Below the pieces are notes generated by a model. It did no database searches. It was not told the DNA's origin and was given only the letters and a program-made list of their open reading frames with translations. From contig CM019238.1 in the NCBI GenBank assembly GCA_009741485.1, positions 16,671,950-16,735,949 on the forward strand: a stretch of DNA of 64,000 bases, in the 5' to 3' direction. Made by a program: the position numbers and the translations under genes. Below are positions 40,060-54,369 of this stretch, in pieces; the stretch's first letter is position 1; each line of letters starts with the position of its first letter. The stretch comes from Malurus cyaneus samueli. Taxonomy: Eukaryota; Chordata; Aves; Passeriformes; Maluridae.

Positions 40060-40460
40060 CTTGAATTTCAATTTAATGAAGAGGAGGACACAGACAAATT
40101 GTAACTTCTCTTTAGGAACAACCCGGCTGCAATCAAAATAATCAGCTAATTTCAGATTACCCTATTATTCGAGTAAACCACAAACCCATAAACTTACAAT
40201 CTATGATCAGAACTGTGTTTGAAATGTATTTAAGCCTTTGTGGAGGTGAAAGGTTAAATGTGTTGTGTTCACCAAACCTGTCAGCACAGAGAGCTGTGCT
40301 GTACTCATATTTTGAATGCATTCTGTGCTCTGCTCTCCTCCCTTTGCAGCGTTTAAAGCCCTGTGTTTTTAGTAGAGCTGTTAATCCAAGAAGAACACCA
40401 GAGCTAATTATGTGAAAAATGTTAAATTGCTGGGAAAATAAGTTCCTGAAGTCAGCAGTT
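40060..40460. promoter_or_regulatory. Candidate conserved noncoding element
   Basis: Run-free block containing AATCAGCTAATTTCAGATTA near 40140-40159, a GAGCTAATTATG word near 40401 and several ATTA cores. A pyrimidine-rich tract followed by GCAG near 40340-40350 resembles a splice acceptor, but no open exon with a donor follows. Inference only. Confidence 0.25.
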
Positions 40461-43400
40461 GTTCTTTTTCACACTCCCAGCACATCCCAGGATGGCATCT
40501 CGAGGAGCAATTAGCTTTGTCAGGGCAGCTGAATTCAGGCACACAAAGATGTCACTTTTTCCATATTAAGAAACATTATTAATAAAGAAATTATAGCAAG
40601 TTGTCATAGACTACCCAATTACTGGAATAACAATCCTTTTCTCCCAAAACTCAGGGGAAGGTCTACACAACATGAAGGTGGCAGAAGAAAACACTGTAGA
40701 GTTTCTCAAAGTTAAAAGGGAGCCAAAGAGCATTGCTGGTACTGTCTGGCTGTTTGGGAGTGCTGAGAACAGATACAACAGGAATACAAAATTCATTTAC
40801 ACCATGCAAAAACCAGTGTCAGATCAAAACCAGACAGAGCCAAAACTTTCTAGTGCATCCTGCATGCAGAGACACACTAATAGTCACAACCAGGCTGGTG
40901 ACAAACTGTCTCCCACAATGTGACACAACCAAGCTTTGTATTGTAATTACAAAATATCAGTTCCTTGGCAAGGAATAATGTCTTGCCTCAGCAAACTTCC
41001 TGCACGATTCTTCATCTTTCTTATCTGTTTGGGCAAAGTGAGGCTGTACAGGAGCTTAAATGTGACAAGATTCTCTTTATCTGCCCAGGTATTTCTTGGA
41101 TACTGATCACACTGTGACACCCATCTGTCAAATATTAATTGTCTCTTATCCTGTTGCCAAGTCCTTATTAAAATCACAATAATTGAAGCAATTAAAATCT
41201 TAAATAAAATAAATAATTTCTTGCCAATTAAAAGTTAAAATAATAGAAGCAATCTTCAACAGACATGGACTAGAAATAATTGCACAAATTAATAGCAGAA
41301 TCCAAAATTATTTAAAATATCAAGCTGAGAGTTTCTTGATATTGAGAACTCCAGAAAAATAACTGTGACACTTAATCATACAGAAATCACTTTTTGACTT
41401 TTGCATAAACTGGTAACTTTGGGGGAAAAATACCTGAGAAACTGAAAGGTTGCGTTGAATTTCTCAATTTTTTTTAGACAACAGACAAATGATTTCACAC
41501 ATTTACATATCTGACCAACATTAAAACATAAAGCATTCTGAGAGAAACAACTGTGAATAAAAAATAAAACACTTCAATCAGTTCAAATGACCATTCTTTG
41601 GAGCAGGAAGGTAAGGAATGGATTTCCAGTTACAGAACACGTCTCATAGCTTTCCCCCACTGAGGTTGGAGGTTAATGCAGCAGAAACTGGGGTCACCCT
41701 CCTCCAAAAACACAGATAAACCCTGACAGTTCCACACTGACTTCAATGGCTGCTACCTACGAGACAGAAATGAATGCCACCTCTTCCCTTGGCGGGGTTA
41801 ATTGTGTGTTTTGCCTCCATAACTTTCCCCTGCTCAGTGCTTCTCTCCAAAGTATGAAAAATGAACATCACTTGCACAGTTCCCAGCGCTGTACACTGGG
41901 GGCAACGACCATCTCATTAACAACTCATTTATTCTCTTCAAAGTTTAGCCAGAGTTCAACCAATATTGATCAAACACACGCAAAGAAGAAAAAGGACCTG
42001 CAAGATAACAATTCTGCTGGATTCACAAAGAGTTTTATAATAAACACTTATGAACTTCACTGGCGACTACTCCCACAAATGAAATCTGTAATAAAAGTTT
42101 TGCTTCTCATAATGTCACTGTGACTTCATCAGGGATTCAAAGGAACAACGTACTTAGAAGAATTAAAATATTTATGCCACGTTTCTCTCTCTCGTCTCTG
42201 ATAACTTCTCAAAATGTAAACTAATCTGATAGCACCATGCATATTTATATATTGCTCAGCAGGGAAAATTAATGGAAATTAAACAACTGATAAAGTTGGT
42301 AATATTTGCGGTATCCACAGTTCCACAAATCATTCTTATGCTGGCATGAACTGCAAGAAATATTCCTGTTGGGCTGTCACATGTCAGAGCTTGTTTGGCA
42401 TCTGCAGGAGAGATCATTTACTTGCAGGGAGCTGCAAATTCAGACATTCAGCTCCAGCCTTTCACAAACAGAAGAGAAAGCCATGAAGAAATCATTCCAT
42501 CTTCCACACGCAGCAGACAATTCCTGTTAGGTTATCCATCCTCTAAGATTGCAGTTAGCACAGACAAAATCATTATCTAACACAACACGAGTAAGAAAAT
42601 GGATCTTCTGGAATGGATATTAAAAATAGAGCTGTAAAACCAGACTCAAAACACCATGGAAACCAGCTTTTAAGAAACCTGCAGAAATGTTACAGTACTT
42701 TTCTTCGAAATTATTTACCCACTTTTTCACAAGATCTGCATTTTAATCACTTTTGGGAACACTTGACTTTGCTGTGCACTAAAGAACTGCTGATAATTTA
42801 AATCAAAGAACACATCATTGAAGATGGGAGCCAAGAACACAGCTGAATTTGTGTAAGGAAACAGTGAGATGACATTTTGGACAGGATTAGCTTGATCTCC
42901 ATTCAGGCTTGCAGCAACCAACACTCCAAACAAGTCACTTGTGTCCTGCTCTGGAGCTCTCTGAAGCACTTGGATGTTGTCCCTGTTCCTATACAAGTTG
43001 TCTGGGAGAAGTAAGACAAATTTTAATTTATTAAACTTTTAAAAGTTTATTTCAATTTTAGAATTATTTGAAGAGGTGGATTTTCTTTTTTCACTTATTT
43101 TAAAAGTTTTCATTTTTAGAAAGATTTGAGGAGAAATTTCTTTTGCTGTTTTCCTCATTAAGGGTTCTCGACCAGGACAATTGGCAATTCCTCTCTTGCA
43201 CATGAAACCCGTGATTTTCTGCACAAATTCAAGTATCAACCATGCAAGTTGACTCCAAAAGCTGAACTCTGATCCTGATAAACTTTGCTCTGTGCCCTGC
43301 AGTGTGAGGAGTGAAGCATGAACACTCACCTGGCAGTCACTTGGAGCTCTGCAGCCAGAAAAAAAACTTGTGAATTTAAATTCCTTTGGTTTTTGAGGAA

Positions 43401-46292
43401 ATTAAAAAGGAACTGCAGGGATCCTAGATGAGGTGTTTGAAAATATCCTCTACACTGAGCTCTTACCTGCACTCCCAGCATGTCCCAAACTTCTGCAGAA
43501 CTCACTGTCTACTGCTGAACTCACAGTGCTTGGAGGACGGAAAAACACAGGAGGAGAGCAAAATTCTGTCAAAAATTGTGCATCCTTATATTGGAACACA
43601 CTTCAAAATACACAGCAAAACAATGGATCTAGTCCTTCCCCAAAGTACACCCTGCAAGGTTTCTATAAAGGTGATTCTGACACTGAAGACCAAAAACAGG
43701 AAACATTATGAAATCCACGATATAGGAAAGTAAAACCACAATTAAATCTAAATAGCAAAACAATCAGCAGAGGTTGGGAGGACTAATCTTGGCCTGGAGA
43801 TATGACCACAAGCATTTCTTTTCATGCTTAGCAGCACTAAAACCAGGCAGGAAAGGCATAAAATTCAATTAATAACTGTCCTGTCTATGGTCTGTCTGCC
43901 TTAATTTGCACTGGAGATTAAAAGGGGGAGACACTTCAAACAGACACTTCAGCATCAACTCTTCATTTCCTCTGCAGCAACAGAAAAACAAAACTTCCCA
44001 GCGCTGTCCTTCCTTCCACTCTTCACCTGTCTCTTGAGTGAGATTCATCTGAAATTTGTCTGAACCAAAATTGGTACAAGCCCAGCAAATGTATTCCCTT
44101 TCCATTACATGGTGTTTGAATGATTTTACACAAAGGAAGCCAAATAAATTTAGTGCTGAATTTTGCTGATTTCCTTATAAAAGATGAAATACTCTAGTCC
44201 CTAATCACTGCAGAAATTGTCCAGGAACTTTTTAATTATGAAGCACCTGAATTTCCCTGGAGCCCCACGGCGATTTCTTCTAAAATGTGCAGAAGTCACG
44301 ACACTCAGAGTGTGAAATGGATAAATAAGAAGTCTGTGGCCATAACAGACATGTATGAAATGGGTTTGAAACACTAAACAAAGTCATAGATTAATTTCTT
44401 CATAATGCTGCAAAGTCACCCCAGTGGAATTAGAAAAGGTAAGAAAAAAGAAATTGCATTATACTGTACTTAAAACTCCCAGAATGAGATATTTAAACAA
44501 AGTACTTATTAAGACAGAGCAGTAACTAAACAGATCATTCACCACAGGATTGAATAAACTTTTAATAACTTCTTAAATGCACGCTTGGAGACATAATAAC
44601 ATCCCTTGCTGGCATTAGAGACTCAGCTGATGTATTGATAATCAATAAGTGCCCATTCCACAAAGACAGACACAAAGGCACAGTTCATTTACACTCAGGT
44701 TTTTGCTCCGCCTTATGAATTACGAGATTTACTCCTGCAAGATCCACTGAGTAAAAGCGTGTTAATCTGCAATGCTGGAGGAGTGGATTTCTGAATAAAG
44801 ACATGGAAATAGCAGTGGGCTGGGTGGCAAATGCCTTGCTAAGCCTTTTCCATCTCCAGCTCTCTCCGAGCAAACACTTATCCCTGCTGCATTCTAGGGA
44901 GATCAGGCCTGATCTTCATGAAATCCATAAATTAATACTAAAAAGTGGCACTGCAGCACAATGTCAGTACATCTAAAACTCCTGCAACTCGCAAAAACTT
45001 TCTGCTGTAGCCACAAATCTGCTCCAAAGGACTGAACTGGAAATAAGGGATTGTGCTTGAGAGCCAGCACAAAGAACAGAGGCCAAAACTAATATTGAAA
45101 GGTCAAAGGAAACATAATAGAAACCAATTCCTTTAAAGGATCACTCTGAGAATGTAACAATTAGGAAAAGAAAAATCCCCTGAGCTGCTACCTGCTAAGG
45201 TAGAAAATGTGTTTTCAAAAATACTGACAAAAGTCTGAACACTCTGGAGCAGCAGGAGGTAACTCCCACCAGGAGCTGGGATGAAAATCTGCAATTTTTC
45301 ACCTGTACCAGCACTGAGACAGAGCTCTGCTTGTATCCCTCATCCTCCTGGAAGCTCAGCCACCCTTTGATGTCTCCAAAGGAGGAGCTCAAATGAGAAT
45401 CCATCGATATCAGAAGGGAAGCTCCCACTCCCTCCTGTGCAATTCCAACACCACCCCGTGCTCCAATTCCATCCCCAACCCTCGGGCAGGGATTTAACTC
45501 CTAAACAACAGCAAACTGAGCCAAATATTGCAGGGGTTTGTGCTCTTACAGAATGTTCCAGAAAGCACCAGAACTGGGAAAACAACAAGTGTGGGACTGC
45601 CTGACTTGCAGCATAGGATAAAGGCACAAAACAGGGTTTCTAAAGGAGTAAACGACATAAAATCTAATTTTAGATGCATAGAATATTAGATTTTAATTTT
45701 ATTTCTTCAATGTAAATAAACTTTAATATACTTTTCTCCTAATTTTATTGAAAACAGAATGAGCCATGCCAAGGAAGCAGAGAGAGGCTTCATGTGAGGC
45801 TGAGATTCCCTAAACAAAGCACTGAATAAATGTTCTGTGAGCTTGTTTTAGCAAGGACTTTATCCTTTTATTTTTTCCTTTTTCCCTATCAGAACAGACT
45901 TAGCAGAGTTTAAAGGAAGAAATTGGAGTTGAACTCCCTTTATCAGAAACAACATCCTGCTTTAGCAGGCCAGGGTACCTCTCAGACTGATGTCAAAATG
46001 TCAGATGATGCAAGGAGCCCACACTGCAAATGTATCAGGGGCTTAATAACAACAAAATTGACTCCACTGCAGAGCTTGAGTCCGAGAGCCTTCAGTCTCA
46101 CAGCAGATGCTCAGAGAGAAGCTTTTTGCTTTTAAAGGTCATCTGATTTATCCTGCCAGGCTGTAAACCCAGCAGGTGAGAAGGGAAACACCACAGCCTG
46201 TCCTGAGACTGGGGAAGCAAAACAACGATACAAACCCAGGCACAAAGACAGTGAGTCTCGGTTGTCATTGTCCCATGTCAGAAAAGATCCTT

Positions 46293-46570
46293 CAGCTGCA
46301 ATTCCTGCACTATTGCAGCAGGAATTCCTGCACTAATCCAGATGCAATTCCTGAACTCCATCAGCTGCAATTCCTGCACTATTGCAGCTGCAATTTTGCA
46401 CTATTTCAGCAGGAATTGCTGCACCACTGCAGCTGCAATTCCTGCACCACTGCAGCTGCAATTCCTGCACTGTTCCAGCTGCAATTCCTGCACCGTTCCA
46501 GCTGCAATTCCTGCACCGTTCCAGCTGCAATTCCTGCACCGTTCCAGCTGCAATTCTTCCATCAGCTGCA
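46293..46570. repeat. Minisatellite, 23-bp unit, about 12 copies
   Basis: Units of the type CAGCTGCAATTCCTGCACC followed by a 4-base variable end start at 46293, 46316, 46339, 46362, 46385, 46407, 46430, 46453, 46476, 46499, 46522 and 46545. The right-hand copies are nearly identical and the left-hand copies are diverged, so expansion was most recent on the right. Each typical unit contains CAGCTG and CTGCA words. Because 23 is not divisible by three and the unit lacks stop codons in any phase, open frames arise in several frames on both strands across the array; they are not genes. Confidence 0.97.
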
Positions 46571-49500
46571 AGGAATGGAAACACACCTGCCTGTAAGGTA
46601 TTTCACAGATTGGGTAACTCAGTTTCTCTAGAGGGGTTCTCTTCTCATTGTGTCACATCCCAAACACAGCAATGCAGAAGAGAAACCCAAGATCCAACCT
46701 CTGTGGGTTGGGAAATTAAAACACAGCAGAGTACAATTTGTGCACGTTCCTTTGCACCCAGGAACATAACTGGCACAACTCTGAGTGTGGGTAAAGACTC
46801 TTCACAGGTTCTGTCCCAATTCTGCACAAACCTCACAACTCCAGACAGAGCTGCTCTGTCACAGACACAGCACAGGGAGCATTTTAAATACAACATATGA
46901 GGCGAAATCCTGGTTGTATTTCACTGCAGCACCACTATGGAGAGAGAAGCCACCCTCTCAGCAGAAATTTAATGTCCACTGAAAGAATCAGGATAGTAAA
47001 GGAAGCAGAATTGGTACAGAACCTGCTATCATCGTGCTCCCTGTATCTCTGCACATCCCAGCTCTATTATTATTCTGGGACATTCTTTCTTTAATTTGTT
47101 TACTGAATGTTTATTTTTTGACTGCCTGTCAATGAAGCTTGACGTGTCCTTGAAACATTTCATATGAAAATTCATTTTATTTTTATACACAGAGTTCAGT
47201 GTTACCTATTTATGGGCTAAGTTATGCTTTCAATCAGCTTTCAAAAACTGGAAAAGAGCATTCCAGTGTTCTTACTTTCTAGCAAAACACACTGATTTAA
47301 TTTCATTTTTATCTGGAGTCTTCCTGCTGTGAATTGCCCAAGTTTGTACACCAGATTTTCTGTTACAATCCTGACATGAAAACGGAAACACAAGAACCCT
47401 GATAACTTACAGAATGGTAACTGCTGATATTTTATAATAAAGAACAAAAATAGAAACAGGCCTGAACAATATGTACGACTGTCAAGACTTGCATTCAAAT
47501 AATTTTCTCCTGATGTGACAAAAAAAGGAATACTTATGCTTTTAAAAACTATATCATTTTGAAAAGGTCAGGACCACAACTCAATAAAATACCAATATTT
47601 TAGCTGGCAGGCCTGTGGTACCAGTTCCTTACTGGTAAAGCTAATGCTGCTGCAATAACCTCAGTGGTCATTTCCTGGGCTCAAGGACCTGAGAGTTTGG
47701 TGCTCTCCTTTGAAAAAAGATTACAGACACAACATATTTAACAATTCCAAATGTCACTTCTCCAATGCCCTCTAAAGTCTGTATATTGTGACTATCACCT
47801 TCTCCAATATAATTTATTAAATAGTGCCATCCAGTGGGAAGTGACTCTCAGCACAACCAAGCTCTAAAAACCCTGTCAATCCTAAATTCTTACCATTGAT
47901 GCAACTGCAGAGAGTATTTCAACAGTTTAGGTTCTAAATAAGCTGGATTTTATAACAATAACAACCTCCTGATGATATTTTGGCACACTTTAGGTTAGAT
48001 ACAGAGGCAATAAATGAGCAGGAATTCCCTGCTCTGTGAAAGGACACATTTATTGGGAATGGTAAGGGAGCAGCACCAATCCTAAAGCATTTAAATCCTT
48101 GGCAGCATCTAAAGACATGACAAGAGATGTTGTATTTTACTCCCAAAGGTTCAGAGAGTGCAGAAGGGTAGGGAAAACATTGAAAAGGAGCGACCTGACT
48201 CTTCATTTTAATTCTACCAATTTGTGTGTCTGAATCCCCAGCAAGAAGTGCCAGAATTATGAAATAATTTTGTTTAATTTCCAGTCAGAATAATGGAATG
48301 ATTTTGTTATTTTCCAAAGCAACTTTTTATCATTTGCTGTTGAGGGAGCACAAGTTCTGAGCACGCACATGATGTATTAAACCAAGAAACATTCGGGGGG
48401 ATACAAAAATCTGCTTTTCAGACTCACCTGTTGCTGTTGAGTGTTTACAGACCTGCAGAATCTGGTGCCAAGAGAAAGTACAGAAGTAAATTTTTGTGCA
48501 ATTGGGAGAGCTCTGAAGAGCCATCAGCAGCCTAAGAGCTCATTCCTCTCCCCTGCTTTATATTTCTCCAAGAATTGCCAGCATGAATCACAGCTCTCTT
48601 CAGATAATGAAGTCTTAGAAATTTCATGATATGATGTAGCAGTATAAATCTATATGGCCACCCCATTAGAAATACCTATCTGGGAACAAAATGTACTTTC
48701 TGGAAGTCATTCAATGCAAATCCTCCTGCTTTTTTTCTTTTTCTTGACATTTCACTAAAGAAACTGTAAAATGATATATGTCGTGTAACTGCAAAAACTC
48801 CCAGAGATACACAGAAATGGGGGGTTTTGAATGTAAAAAGGACACATCAGCACAAGGAAGAGAATTTAGCAATGGGTGCATATTTTGCTGCTCAGATATC
48901 CATTGGAATTATGCCAGAAAAGGTGAAATTAATTCATTTGCTGCAGAGAATAGAGTCAAAAGGAAAGGTGTGAACTACTGCACCCAAGTCTTTTCAAATG
49001 GTAACAGTAGCAGGTATATCTTCTATTAAAATAAAAAAAATAAATCAAGCAATGAGCACTGGCTGGATGTTAGCAGTCATTCAAGGCAAGAAGAAAATAC
49101 AATATTCTTCTAAGCTGACATATTTAATGAAGAGCAAATGGTTCCATCACCTTTGCTATTGCCCTCATTTTTACTCCTCTGTTATAAAGATTATAGTGGA
49201 ATTCAGCTCAAATAGTTCAAAAGGTTCTTCATCAATGCTTTGAGAACAGGGGAGATTTAAATTATACAATACTACAGTTACAAATTACCTAGGGATACTT
49301 GGAGATAAATAGAAATAATAATTAGCTATATTTGTAGCTATAGAAAGAATATGAGTAAATTTAGGAGTTGTCCCATTACTATGAGCTAAATTTGGAATAA
49401 GAGATAAAATATCTTTTTAAGTTGTGGAAGTTTTGTGGTGGTTTTGGGTTTTCTTTTTAATGTCTATTCATGGCTGTTTAACAAAGGCTAGAGCAAATAG

Positions 49501-51329
49501 CAAGAAAATAAACAAAACAAATAAACACTTCAAAACACCAGCATCCAAGAAACCCTGCAAAACAACCTTCCTGCAAGAATTTAATACAAAATTAAGCTTG
49601 AGTAATAATAGCAAATGCACTCATTAGCCTTCCCAGAACCCTTCCCAGCAATGGTGGCCCCTTGTCACATAATCAAACAAGCTCAGCCCTGCAGAAGCTC
49701 ATCAGTATTTCCATTGGGGCAGCTGGTAAAGCTCTGTAATCCCCATGTCAACAAGAAAAGCCTCTGGAATGTTTTATTGATCAACACAGAACCCACCCAA
49801 CGCCTGCATTAAGAGGCTGCTGAAAGCAGGGCAAGATCCTGTTCTGGCACTGAGATCCTGGAGATCCCAAAGGGAATGTTCAATGCAGAGAGCATGGATA
49901 TAAATCAATAAATCAATATAGAAACACCCCCAGCACCTGCTTGAAGGGACAGCACCTTCCTCAGAGTTTAGAAAAACCTACGCTGCCAAAATAGTTCTTT
50001 TCTTGAGTCAGACATGGCGAGAGCAGGAGATAAGTTACTGCAGCCTTCACTTTTGCTTTCTAGTTGAGTGAAAATTCAGAGGAAAAGGAACTTGAGCAAA
50101 CAAGCCATGCTATGGACAGGTGGTTACAAGGCAAGGAAAGAGAGAGTAGGACCCCAAAAAGCATCCCAAGACCCCAAAAGAGTTCTGAATTAAATGCAGA
50201 ACCCAGCACATAATGAAGGTAGAAATGGATCACACACAGACATGTTAATGACCTGCACCTCCTTGCTTTTTCCACGTTCTGATCTTGATAGAAGATCTAA
50301 TCATAGAAACTGGGCCAAAAACTGGAAACATTCATTTTCAGCTCTGGGATCTATGTGAATGCACATGCAAAAGAGCTTTTTGGACAAAAAATGAGGATTA
50401 GCAAACTGCTATTCCTGGTCTAAGTGAATGTGAACCCAGGTCACTGAGGAAGTTTAATGCATTAAATCACAATATTAGTGCTGCAGCTTCCTATCAGTTG
50501 AGATATATGCTGCTTAATAAAGTTAGGATTTAGAAGTGAGAGAGAAATGAGAGAAGTTTACCTGCATCTTCCTGTTTACAGGTTAAAAACAGCAAACCTT
50601 GCAGGCTGACAGCCTCACTGCTGTGCTGGCTAACAGCCCTTGTGAGAGCCCATTGACCCTTCTGCTGCAGGGTAATTAAAGAAGAAAATGTGAGCATTAT
50701 ATGGAGAAAGCACTGTAATCCCTTGTTTCTATTTCTCCACTTGACAGAGCGGATCTAAAAGGAAACCTTGCAGCCTACAGATCATCAAAATTCTCATCAC
50801 TTTAAACTCGTGGGCAATGGGCACCAGCCAGGTTAGGTCACTTCCACCATCGAGTCCTCTGTGATTCCCTGAGCTCTTGCAGGGCCCTCTCTCTCACCTT
50901 GCTGTATTGTTAGCTCATGACAAATAGCATTTTCAGTGATCCTTTTGAGCCCAAAAACACCAAAGCAGAGGAAGAGATGACTGCACAAAGTTTACAGGGC
51001 TCTGTTCATGGTTTGTGCGTGGCACAGCACCTGCACAAAGAGATGCATGGGAAGTCCTTTTCCCTTAATGAATCACAACAGATTCTGATTTTTCAGTGGT
51101 TATTCCCTCATCTCACTAACAAACACTACCCCATCTCCACTCCCATTGTTTGGAATATCCACTCTGCCCAACATGGGATGGTGCAAAAAGCCCTGGAAAA
51201 TGAATTCCTTTCAACACTGCTTCCAGCACAAATCCAAGACACAACCCAGTACCAGCTACTGGGAACAATAACTCTACCCCAGCCAAAACCAGCACAATAA
51301 TATGCTTCCATTAAATTATGAATATTTTC

Positions 51330-51710
51330 TGTCTGCAACTTCTTAGGAATTGATTATCGCTTCATAAATTCATTTTTTTTTTACAAGGAAAATAAGCCAG
51401 AATATTAGTTACCCATAATCTTGTACAAATTATTCTAATGGTAATCTTAATTAATTTAATCTTTTTATAGGCAGAAAAATTTCAAGCAATTAGTTTCTCC
51501 TAATTGTGCCAACAGAATTAGTAATATATTAATTATTATAGCATAAAAGTTGGAAAAATGTAACTGTTAATTAAACTCAAAATATTGCTAAATAATTATC
51601 CTCAAGAACATAGCTTTTACTAATTAAAGCATTATTGCTAAATATAATTTCACAAGTTATTTTATACAATAATTCAACTCTCAATTAAATCATCAGTTGA
51701 ACAGAAACAG
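51330..51710. promoter_or_regulatory. Candidate AT-rich conserved element
   Basis: Very AT-rich but non-repetitive. It contains a dense series of TTAATTAA, TAATTA and AATTAGT words between about 51440 and 51700. It may be a homeodomain-binding enhancer or a matrix-attachment-like AT tract; the sequence alone does not decide. Confidence 0.33.
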
Positions 51711-54369
51711 TCAGATGCCAGAAGTTCTGCAGTTTGGAAACAGTTATGGTTGCTTGACTGCATATTTTAAAGATAAATACTTCTGCCCTAAAAATGATTT
51801 GGCACTTGATAAAGGTTCAACAGCAGCACCTTCAGTGAATTCCATCCATCTACTCCTCACTCCAAATCAAGAGACAGCATAAAATTACTTGAAGCTGGGG
51901 TAGAACCAATAAAGGCTTTCAAAAGATTTACTCCAATTAATTGAGTTTGCAGGATGAGGCAGAGGGGCTGGAAAGGGCTCTGCTCCCTCCTGCCTGCAGC
52001 TGACAGCAGGTGGAGATAGAATAAATATAATAAATACTATAAAAACATACACTGCATGGAATCACTGTACAGACATGGCCAAAGGCAAGTGAAGGAGAAG
52101 TTTTCCTTGCCCAAAGAAGTTTCCACCACATCTCAATGGCTGTTTGCATCTCCATTTTTGTCCCAAATCAAATTAAACCCATGGACTCTAAACAGATCCA
52201 TCATGGTCAAGGCTGTTCCCATTTCTGCATTTTACAATGGCACAGTCAGATTTCCCTTTATCTCACATTCACTGCAGTCAATCCCAGAGTTAAATTTACC
52301 CAAGAGTTTGATGGCACAGTTGAGAATCTCCATTTTCCAGAGCTCTGTGAATCAACCAAAACCCCAAACCCGTAGTGGGGTCAATTGCTTGGAAAGTGTC
52401 TCAATAATCTTCAGTTTGCCCTCTGTGAATCCTGAGTGAGCTCCTCTGGGGGTTAAGGGTTCTATTTCTGCTTCAAACCCATCCCAAAGCCATCCCAAAA
52501 ATGCAGTATAACCATCATTGTAATTTTATCCTGCAGTTGTATTTTGCAATTTAAACACACTGTGTCTAATATGAAAGAAGGAAGAAAAAAAAAATCTTTG
52601 CTTTGGATACCTTTCCACAACAAACCTCAACAGCGAAGAAACCTCTTCTCTCCAAACCCATGAAAGCTGTTTTAATGTTCAAAGCAAAAGCTGCCAGACT
52701 GAGGAGGTTTCCTAAGTAATCAGTATCATATTCCAAAATGACACAGCAGGCTTACTGCAAAGCTTGCTGAAGGACAACAAATTCCCCTACAGCTTTTGGA
52801 TTCTAAATACACAGAAAACACTTCCCAGGGTCATGAGTATTTTCCAGACTTGGCAACTCTAAAAATAACAAGTCTTGGATGATTTGCTAGGCCAAAACCT
52901 CTGAACTTGATGGATAAGAGAAAATATGAAGGGGGAAAAAAAAAGTGCAAAATTAATTATTGCAGTCTAAACTTGAAAGAATGCCGAGTCTTGGTGCATA
53001 TTTATAACCTTTGTTTTTCGGGGAAGAGCAGAAAACAAAATATCTGAAACACTGGGGATTCACTTGATGTTATTACTTTGTTATTTCTAGAAGGCCACCA
53101 AAAATCCACCTCTGTGGTGCCCATCACGAGGTGTCAGAAGAGCACCCCAAGGTGTTTATGGGGTGCTGTGCCCTCGGGTCCTGGTGGCCAAAGGGATGGG
53201 AAGATCCTGGGGCTGGGATGGGCTGGGATGGGCTCCATCCCTGTGCACACAGGCTCCCTGCAGCCTGGGGCACAACCTTTGCACAATTTCTCCTCCAGAT
53301 CAGCCTCTCTGTGCTCAGAGCAGCCCAAGGATGGATTTTTGTAGGAAAAGTTGTCCCAGTACCCTGAGAGAAACTAAGAGCAGTTGCCAGGAAAGGTATA
53401 AGGGCACAGAGCCTGCATTCAGAGATCTCAAAAGCTTGATGAGGCACAGAGACTGCTCTCCTAGAAATCCATGATGGATTTCCCTTCCACCAACCCTCAA
53501 ATCTTTGTTCAATATTCAGTCTCAGCCTTTATTTAGTACATACTTTCCAAATCCCCGTTTCAGATATGATCAAACAGCCTTTTGAGTGAGGGCCTCCGTT
53601 AATAGAGCCAATCTGTGCTTTAATAACTTAAAACACCTCTGAGAGAACATGGTCCAAACTAAACAGACTTCATCACATGAGCAAAGTTATTTTTCATTTT
53701 TCAGAAGCAACTTATTTTCATCACCTGTGAATACTCCAAAAAGTGTGAACTGAAACTGCAAAGCAAAATATCTGAATGCAGAAGCTGAGCACGGAGTACC
53801 AGCAAACAGAATTCCCTTAAGCATCACATTGTTGCCACTAGGAACAGGGTGCCTTCTGAAATTTTAAACATTTCTTTGCATTTCAGTGTTGATGTAGATA
53901 AGTTTATCTATGAAATCGTGTGTTGTACCCCAAAGCAGAAATAGGAACACGATTTATGCTCCTCTCTGGTTATATGGCACCAGGAGTTGTTGTAGGAACA
54001 CTTCCCTTGGCATCCCCACTGGAGCAGGGGGAGATTTAACACAAGGATTCCCTGAATCCCTTTGTGCTCCTGTAGGAGAAAGAGGAAGGAATAACTTTGT
54101 CAAACACTGACTGGACCCTTCAGCCCTGTGAGCCACTCAACAGCACAAAATCTTCAAGCAAGGACAATCCATCTTTGGAACCCTTTTATCCATCACCAGA
54201 TGCCGAGTTCAAGCCTAACCCTGCAGCAGGCTCGTGTTGTTTACCAGCTTCACTTGTGATTATCTCTCCATGCCAAGAGGGTCAGAGGCTCCTGCTATTA
54301 GAGGAAATGCAGGGCATCTTTTATTACCATAATGCATCAGAAAATTCAGACTGAGCACTCACTGTAAAC

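Larger units (their letters stand above)
35033..46292. other. Unique noncoding stretch with candidate enhancers
   Basis: AT-rich sequence without recognised transposons. Minus-strand open frames at 36670-36939 and 39650-39925 look peptide-like but are driven by AT-rich codons, and neither has a matched strong splice pair. Candidate regulatory blocks and simple repeats inside are listed separately. Confidence 0.55.

Noticed and set aside
46176..46900. 151- and 172-codon plus-strand frames
   Set aside because: Both are created by the 23-bp minisatellite, which keeps several frames open; the peptide simply repeats the unit.
50917..51300. 127-codon plus-strand frame with peptide-like composition
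   Set aside because: No splice sites, domain or homologue recognised; this length is expected by chance in 64 kb read in six frames.
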